A stretch of 49,452 nt of DNA from Thermodesulfobacteriota bacterium (lineage in GTDB: Bacteria > Thermosulfidibacterota > Thermosulfidibacteria > Thermosulfidibacterales > B14-G1). Shown here piece after piece: positions 45,991-49,452 of this stretch (position 1 is the first letter of the stretch; every line of letters begins with the position of its first letter). Below the pieces are notes generated by a model that had not been told where the DNA came from, did not search any database, and was given only the letters and a program-made list of their open reading frames with translations. The position numbers were made by a program, and so were the translations under genes. The stretch lies in contig JAJSAC010000033.1 in assembly GCA_024274915.1 (NCBI GenBank), positions 1-49,452 of the forward strand, in the 5' to 3' direction.

Positions 45991-46213
45991 CCAGGACTTC
46001 CCCCTAAAATTCCCTTCCTGGTAAAGATAGATTTTTTCTTTCCAACAAGTGAAAGGGCGGGGCATTCCTCCCTTGCCCATGGCTGATGGCTCATGGCTGA
46101 TAGCAACTGTGAGCTATGAACCATGAACTACGAGCTATGAACTATGAGCTATCATCTCTGCGGTCGGAACGCCCCGCCCTGCCCCATAAGAGTAAAAGTG
46201 AGGGAAGTCTTGG
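45991..46213 (+). repeat. MITE-like dispersed repeat, copy 3, with 7-bp target duplication
   Basis: About 223 bp. Ends CCAGGACTTCCCCC and, inverted, CCAAGACTTCC. Flanked by TTCATAT on both sides (45984-45990 and 46214-46220), a target-site duplication. Eleven 7-bp units. Compared with copies 2 and 4 about 24 bases near the left end are missing. The right duplicate contains the stop codon of the DUF6765-like gene, so the element landed at its 3' end. The rest of the gap 45839-45983 shows a possible promoter for the gene at 45838 and nothing else. Confidence 0.9.
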
Positions 46214-46214
46214 T

Positions 46215-47201
46215 TCATATCCCCTTGACCAGTTCCATGACCCTGGCCAGATGGGCCTTAGCAGCTTGGTGGAAAAGGTACCAGTGGCTCCTTTTAAACC
46301 CAGACCTAGGAGAGACCCGCACCATGAGATCCTCATCATTTCCCTTGCCCACCAGATCCTCAACCCAATTTCCATCCCAAGAAATGCATGTCAAGGCGTC
46401 CCTTATCCACAGGTTCTTGTCATAGAAGGGCACTTCTTCTCCAAATTTCTCCTTCACAAAAAGGGCATTTACCTTTATCCTTTCATCATAGCCTCTAATC
46501 TTAATGATCTCCCAGTAACTCCTCTCAACCGAGTCCCACACCATCCCTCCCCTGAAATCGGAGAGCATTTCGAAGATATCTTTTATGGCCTCCATAGCCC
46601 TAGCCCTGTTGTCTATCTCTTCCTCTCCAAGACGGTGGTCAATCCACCGGGCAGATATAACATCAGGGGCATGTCCCGCCTCAGCATGGCCTATATTGGG
46701 GACATAGGACTTGAAGACATTGTACCAGGGATAGACAGAGTTCCAATCCTCCCTGAAAGCGGTGAAATTCTGGTGGGACCAAGTGTCGGCACAGGTGTGG
46801 AGAGCGATTCCTATTGAATAGGGGTCTCCGGTCTTCAAGGCAGCCTTCAAGAGACGCTTGGCCCTGGTAGAGCCAGGCTCCACGGAAAAGGGATTCCTTT
46901 TTCCCTTAATGACCACCCGCCCATCCCCCGGGATAAAATGAAAAGGCATGTATACATACTTTTGAACATAAAAATCCAGGGACTTGGGAGAAAGGGACTG
47001 AGTCATGATGGGATGATAAACGCCCCCTTCAAGATTCAACCTCTTGGGGAAGAGGATCTCCCCTCCATCCACAAGGAAGGGGCCCTCGTTATTGTCATCT
47101 ACAAACTGGGAGGAGTAAGCAACGATCCACGCCTCTTCCCTCTCAAAGCCCGTACATCGAGCCAATGAATAAATTATGTGATAATGAAAGTCCTTCTCCA
47201 T
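46215..47201 (-). CDS. DUF6765-like protein with HxxxDxxxH motif
   Basis: 328 residues behind GGAGGTGAG. It starts MEKDFHYHIIYSLARCTGFEREEAWIVAYSSQFVDD, the pattern of DUF6765 proteins. ALHTCADTWSHQNF gives His135-xxx-Asp139-xxx-His143; with His6, His8 and Asp35/36 this looks like the metal site of zinc-dependent phospholipase C / S1-P1 nuclease folds. A hydrolase acting on phosphodiesters is an inference from the motif alone. No signal peptide. Last gene of the four-gene operon; its stop lies in the target duplication of repeat copy 3. Confidence 0.75.
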   Translation of the reverse strand: MEKDFHYHIIYSLARCTGFEREEAWIVAYSSQFVDDNNEGPFLVDGGEILFPKRLNLEGGVYHPIMTQSLSPKSLDFYVQKYVYMPFHFIPGDGRVVIKGKRNPFSVEPGSTRAKRLLKAALKTGDPYSIGIALHTCADTWSHQNFTAFREDWNSVYPWYNVFKSYVPNIGHAEAGHAPDVISARWIDHRLGEEEIDNRARAMEAIKDIFEMLSDFRGGMVWDSVERSYWEIIKIRGYDERIKVNALFVKEKFGEEVPFYDKNLWIRDALTCISWDGNWVEDLVGKGNDEDLMVRVSPRSGFKRSHWYLFHQAAKAHLARVMELVKGI

Positions 47202-47214
47202 AGTCTCACCTCCG

Positions 47215-47838
47215 TCAAAAGAAAATGATCACCCCCAAAGCTCTCAGGAGCCTTAGCAACGCCACCACCTTTCCCACGAGCCTTCCCAAGACCAAGAAGA
47301 AGAAGGTCATTAAGGCTCTGTGAACTTCCACATCCACTTTACTGGATTTCAAATCCACGATAGTGGCCACATCTCCTCCCCTGAAAAGGGAGATGGTGGT
47401 TACCACCATCTCCCTTCCTCCCCGTTCCACGGAAAAATAGAAGGATAAAGGATGGCCACCATCCCGCCCTTGGATATTCAACCATGCCTTTTCCAGTCCA
47501 GAGACCAGATGGGTAAGGGCTGGAGGGAAATCCACCCTTATCCCCTTTTCCAAATCCCCTCCATTAAAAAAGTGCCCTACCTCATCCCAACCCATGCTAG
47601 GCCACTCCTCTTCCTCCGTCCCCCCATCCTCAAATCCAGCCCCCGGGGGGGTGACCACCCTCTCCAGAAGGGGAAAAAGACCCTCCGGAGGACAAATCAG
47701 AAAGTCGAGTAACCCCTTCATCCCTTCCCTATCATCTCCCATGACCACCCGTAATCCATCGGTAGCAAACACCATCTTCACCCTATGGGTAGGGGGAAAG
47801 GTGAGTGTGAAGAGGACAAGCCCCTGGGTCCTCCCCAT
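47215..47838 (-). CDS. unknown protein with C-terminal hydrophobic helix (207 aa)
   Basis: 207 residues, no family recognised. It has a soluble N-terminal part and a C-terminal hydrophobic stretch (ALMTFFFLVLGRLVGKVVALLRLLRALGVIIFF). The region from about 120 on (SFYFSVERGG ... TTISLFRGGDVATIVDLKSSKVDVEVHRAL) parallels the 111-residue product of the gene upstream, with the shared pattern S[LF]xxGD[VI]xx[IL]xx[K]xxxVDxE, so the two look like relatives. 12-base spacing in the operon. Confidence 0.7.
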   Translation of the reverse strand: MGRTQGLVLFTLTFPPTHRVKMVFATDGLRVVMGDDREGMKGLLDFLICPPEGLFPLLERVVTPPGAGFEDGGTEEEEWPSMGWDEVGHFFNGGDLEKGIRVDFPPALTHLVSGLEKAWLNIQGRDGGHPLSFYFSVERGGREMVVTTISLFRGGDVATIVDLKSSKVDVEVHRALMTFFFLVLGRLVGKVVALLRLLRALGVIIFF

Positions 47839-47850
47839 GATCCACCGAGA

Positions 47851-48186
47851 TCATAGATGGGTGAGATCAATCAGCTTCAGAAGCCCAAGAAGGGTTTTCA
47901 CAATCTCCGTACGATTGGCCATGGCCATTTCCACCATATCCTGATGAAGGGCCAGAATCTCCTTGTCCACGACCCCCCCTTTCAAAGGGAAGAGGCACTC
48001 GATATCTCCATCCAGATAGAAAGAGGTCCTGGCCACCTCCTCCTCCCCTTCCGAACCCTCCTTCTTCACTTTTGTAGTGATGGTGAGGGTGAGAAAATCC
48101 TTTATGTAGTCCTTTATCTCCTCCAGCTCTCTCCCCCACAGTTTCTCCAAGGCCTCTGCAAACCTCTCCTGCTTACCCTCTGCCAT
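47851..48186 (-). CDS. unknown small protein (111 aa), relative of the next gene
   Basis: 111 residues behind GGGGTGGCTGA. LTLTITTKVKKEGSEGEEEVARTSFYLDGDIECLFPLKGGVVDKEILALHQDMVEMAMANRTEIVKTLLGLLKL predicts several beta strands then a helix. No signal peptide, no membrane segment. Its C-terminal module matches the 207-residue protein. Confidence 0.65.
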   Translation of the reverse strand: MAEGKQERFAEALEKLWGRELEEIKDYIKDFLTLTITTKVKKEGSEGEEEVARTSFYLDGDIECLFPLKGGVVDKEILALHQDMVEMAMANRTEIVKTLLGLLKLIDLTHL

Positions 48187-48209
48187 TCAGCCACCCCCCC
48201 TTTTTGTAG

Positions 48210-49172
48210 TTAGTAACCACTGCAAAATTGGAAATGCATAGGGTCAGGACGGGAAAAGGTCCCTCCCCAAGTGAAACCGAAATTCTCAAAGAGCTCCACC
48301 AACTCCGGAGCCATATCTCCAGGGGTCCCCAGGCGGTTGGTGTCAGGATTGAGGTCTATGGCTATTCCCCAGGAGTGGGTGGATAGATGGCCTCCCCCGC
48401 GCATCCTCCTGAAACAAAAACAACCTCCATAGGTCCTCACTAGAGGCCTTAACCCCCCTTCCACCAATTCCTGGAAGAGGACCTCAAAAACGGGTGCCAG
48501 TAACCTATGACAACGAATCCGAGTGATCTTTTTCTCGGGGGCCCAGGACAAGGGTAGGTAAAAGGGGATACGGGCATACCCCAGCATCTCCTCCTCCCAG
48601 GAAGGGTCCAAAGTGCCATCGTCCCTGACATACCCCTCTATAAACCCAAAAACCCGGCAAATCCCTTGAAAACCGCAGGGAGGTCTGAGGTCCATTCCAT
48701 ATCTAGCCAGAGCTGGAGACTCCCTTCTCCCTTTTCCCCCTCCAGACACCCTGTCGAAAATTGCCCTGGCCACCCCTTCCCAGTTCTCACCCTCCCCTGG
48801 CTTCCATACCACTAACGGAGCCTCCAGGGCTCCGAAAAAGGATCGAATTTCTTCAGACCCCGACCCCATGCCCACACCTACCATGGGAATACCCAAGGCA
48901 TGGACGTAACCCAATACAAACTCTCTCAAACTGGGGGTATCACCCTCCCCAAAAAGAACCACCACCAGCTGAACTCCCTTCAAATCATCCAGGTGATCCA
49001 GGGGCTCTCTCAACATCCCTTCCAAACCACCTCCTCCCCGAGGCATAATGAACTCCCACCCCTCTCCCCTCTTCTCGGCCTCAACTTTCAGGGCTTCGAC
49101 AAAGCGAGTGCACAACTGCTTCCATGGGGGACTGAGAGATGAAAGGGCCACGAAGGCCTTATTATGCGACAA
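48210..49172 (-). CDS. fusion: deoxyribosyltransferase/TIR-like domain + M15 peptidase
   Basis: 320 residues from TTG 49172 (AGGAGG at 8 bases). Residues 1-145 (KAFVALSS, LDDLKGVQLVVVLFGEGDTPSLREFVLGYVHALGIPMVGV) match the layout of nucleoside 2-deoxyribosyltransferase/TIR-like folds, with Asp62/63 and Glu84 in the expected places. Residues about 215-320 are a VanY/CwlK-type M15 peptidase: STHSWGIAIDLNPDTN and DPMHFQF, with zinc ligands His266, Asp273 and His313. No signal peptide is visible, so a peptidoglycan enzyme without obvious export is odd. It is first in an operon with its own strong promoter. Confidence 0.8.
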   Translation of the reverse strand: MSHNKAFVALSSLSPPWKQLCTRFVEALKVEAEKRGEGWEFIMPRGGGGLEGMLREPLDHLDDLKGVQLVVVLFGEGDTPSLREFVLGYVHALGIPMVGVGMGSGSEEIRSFFGALEAPLVVWKPGEGENWEGVARAIFDRVSGGGKGRRESPALARYGMDLRPPCGFQGICRVFGFIEGYVRDDGTLDPSWEEEMLGYARIPFYLPLSWAPEKKITRIRCHRLLAPVFEVLFQELVEGGLRPLVRTYGGCFCFRRMRGGGHLSTHSWGIAIDLNPDTNRLGTPGDMAPELVELFENFGFTWGGTFSRPDPMHFQFCSGY

Positions 49173-49200
49173 ACCCTTAACCTCCTACCTAGTTATGCGC

Positions 49201-49228
49201 ATTATACAGCATCAAAAAGGCTTATCAA
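49201..49228 (-). promoter_or_regulatory. strong promoter of the four-gene operon
   Basis: TTGATA (49223-49228), 16-base spacer, perfect TATAAT (49201-49206), 29 bases before the TTG start. Well placed for the operon 49172-46215. Confidence 0.7.
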
Positions 49229-49265
49229 TACCTTGTTATTTCTTACTGGAAATTATGTAGAATCG

Positions 49266-49452
49266 CCAAAATTCCCTTCTTGGTAAAGGCATCATGTTCA
49301 GAATCCTGGATTTTCCCTTTCAGACAAGTGAAAGGGCGGGGCATTCCTCCCTTGCCCATGGCTGATGGCTCATGGCTGATAGCAACTGTGAGCTATGAAC
49401 CATGAACTACGAGCTATGAACTATGAGCTATCATCTCTGCGGTCGGAACGCC
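49266..49452 (+). repeat. MITE-like dispersed repeat, copy 4 (runs off the window)
   Basis: Same sequence as copies 2 and 3 from CCAAAATTCCC on, with eleven 7-bp units and the inner AGGGCGGGGC stem; cut at the window end inside the right inner stem. The outer left end (expected CCAGGACTTCC) is not recognisable, so the left terminus is degenerate or lost. Confidence 0.85.

Noticed and set aside
37580-46213. Repeat copies 2 and 3 as ends of a composite transposon
   Set aside because: Copy 2 has no target duplication, copy 3 has its own local one, and the stretch between them includes an ordinary tRNA and transporter.

Overview
The window looks like chromosomal DNA of a Gram-negative, probably thermophilic, fatty-acid-oxidising bacterium of the Desulfobacterota/'Deltaproteobacteria' type. 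This is inference: there is a FadL-type outer-membrane porin, an outer-membrane lipoprotein, a YlxR-L7Ae fusion in a rimP-nusA-infB operon, GC-rich and Lys/Arg/Glu-rich proteins, and many beta-oxidation genes. No rRNA is present to settle the taxonomy. Nearly all genes from the left edge to about 37.5 kb lie on the minus strand; the main exceptions are at 14.95, 18.6 and 24.3 kb.

Region 1 (1-14.6 kb) is a fatty-acid catabolism block. It holds a partial acyl-CoA dehydrogenase; an uptake/activation operon (DUF1571-like secreted protein, acyl-CoA ligase, FadL porin); a GMC oxidoreductase plus aldehyde dehydrogenase pair that could feed alcohols and aldehydes into the pathway; and a TetR regulator followed by a fadN-fadA-fadE set. 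The domain order of FadN, the gene order, and a TGAATGA-N4-TCATTCA operator at three promoters all resemble the Bacillus FadR/fadNAE system.

Region 2 (14.6-25.6 kb) is accessory metabolism: an alpha/beta hydrolase, a cation-efflux protein, an acyl-CoA dehydrogenase lacking the usual catalytic Glu, and an AT-rich insertion at 18.2-19.15 kb carrying a 33-bp palindrome, one small secreted protein and an attC-like hairpin. Then comes an operon of ATP-grasp acyl-CoA synthetase subunit, XRE-cupin regulator, aldehyde dehydrogenase, malate/lactate-dehydrogenase-like protein and PaaI-type thioesterase. A TetR gene lies upstream of it, and the cognate CoA-binding subunit is transcribed divergently.

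Region 3 (25.6-37.6 kb) is housekeeping: rimP-nusA-ylxR/L7Ae-infB-ylxP-rbfA-nrnA-endonuclease III-related-mutL-small protein-proS-lipoprotein-LysM protein, tightly overlapped. A strong promoter is followed by a leader terminator that may act as an attenuator.

Region 4 (37.6-43.7 kb) is an AT-richer island of four plus-strand genes for secreted or anchored proteins, one with two LamG-like domains. It lies between a dispersed repeat and a tRNA-Ala(GGC). After it come a TauE/SafE-type transporter and an AsmA/DUF945-like protein.

Region 5 (46.0-49.45 kb) is a four-gene minus-strand operon bracketed by two copies of the same repeat. It encodes a deoxyribosyltransferase/TIR-like domain fused to an M15 peptidase, two small related proteins, and a DUF6765-like protein with an HxxxDxxxH motif. 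This is the best candidate here for an undescribed system. Four copies of a 220-240 bp MITE-like element with inverted ends and a variable array of 7-bp repeats punctuate the window.
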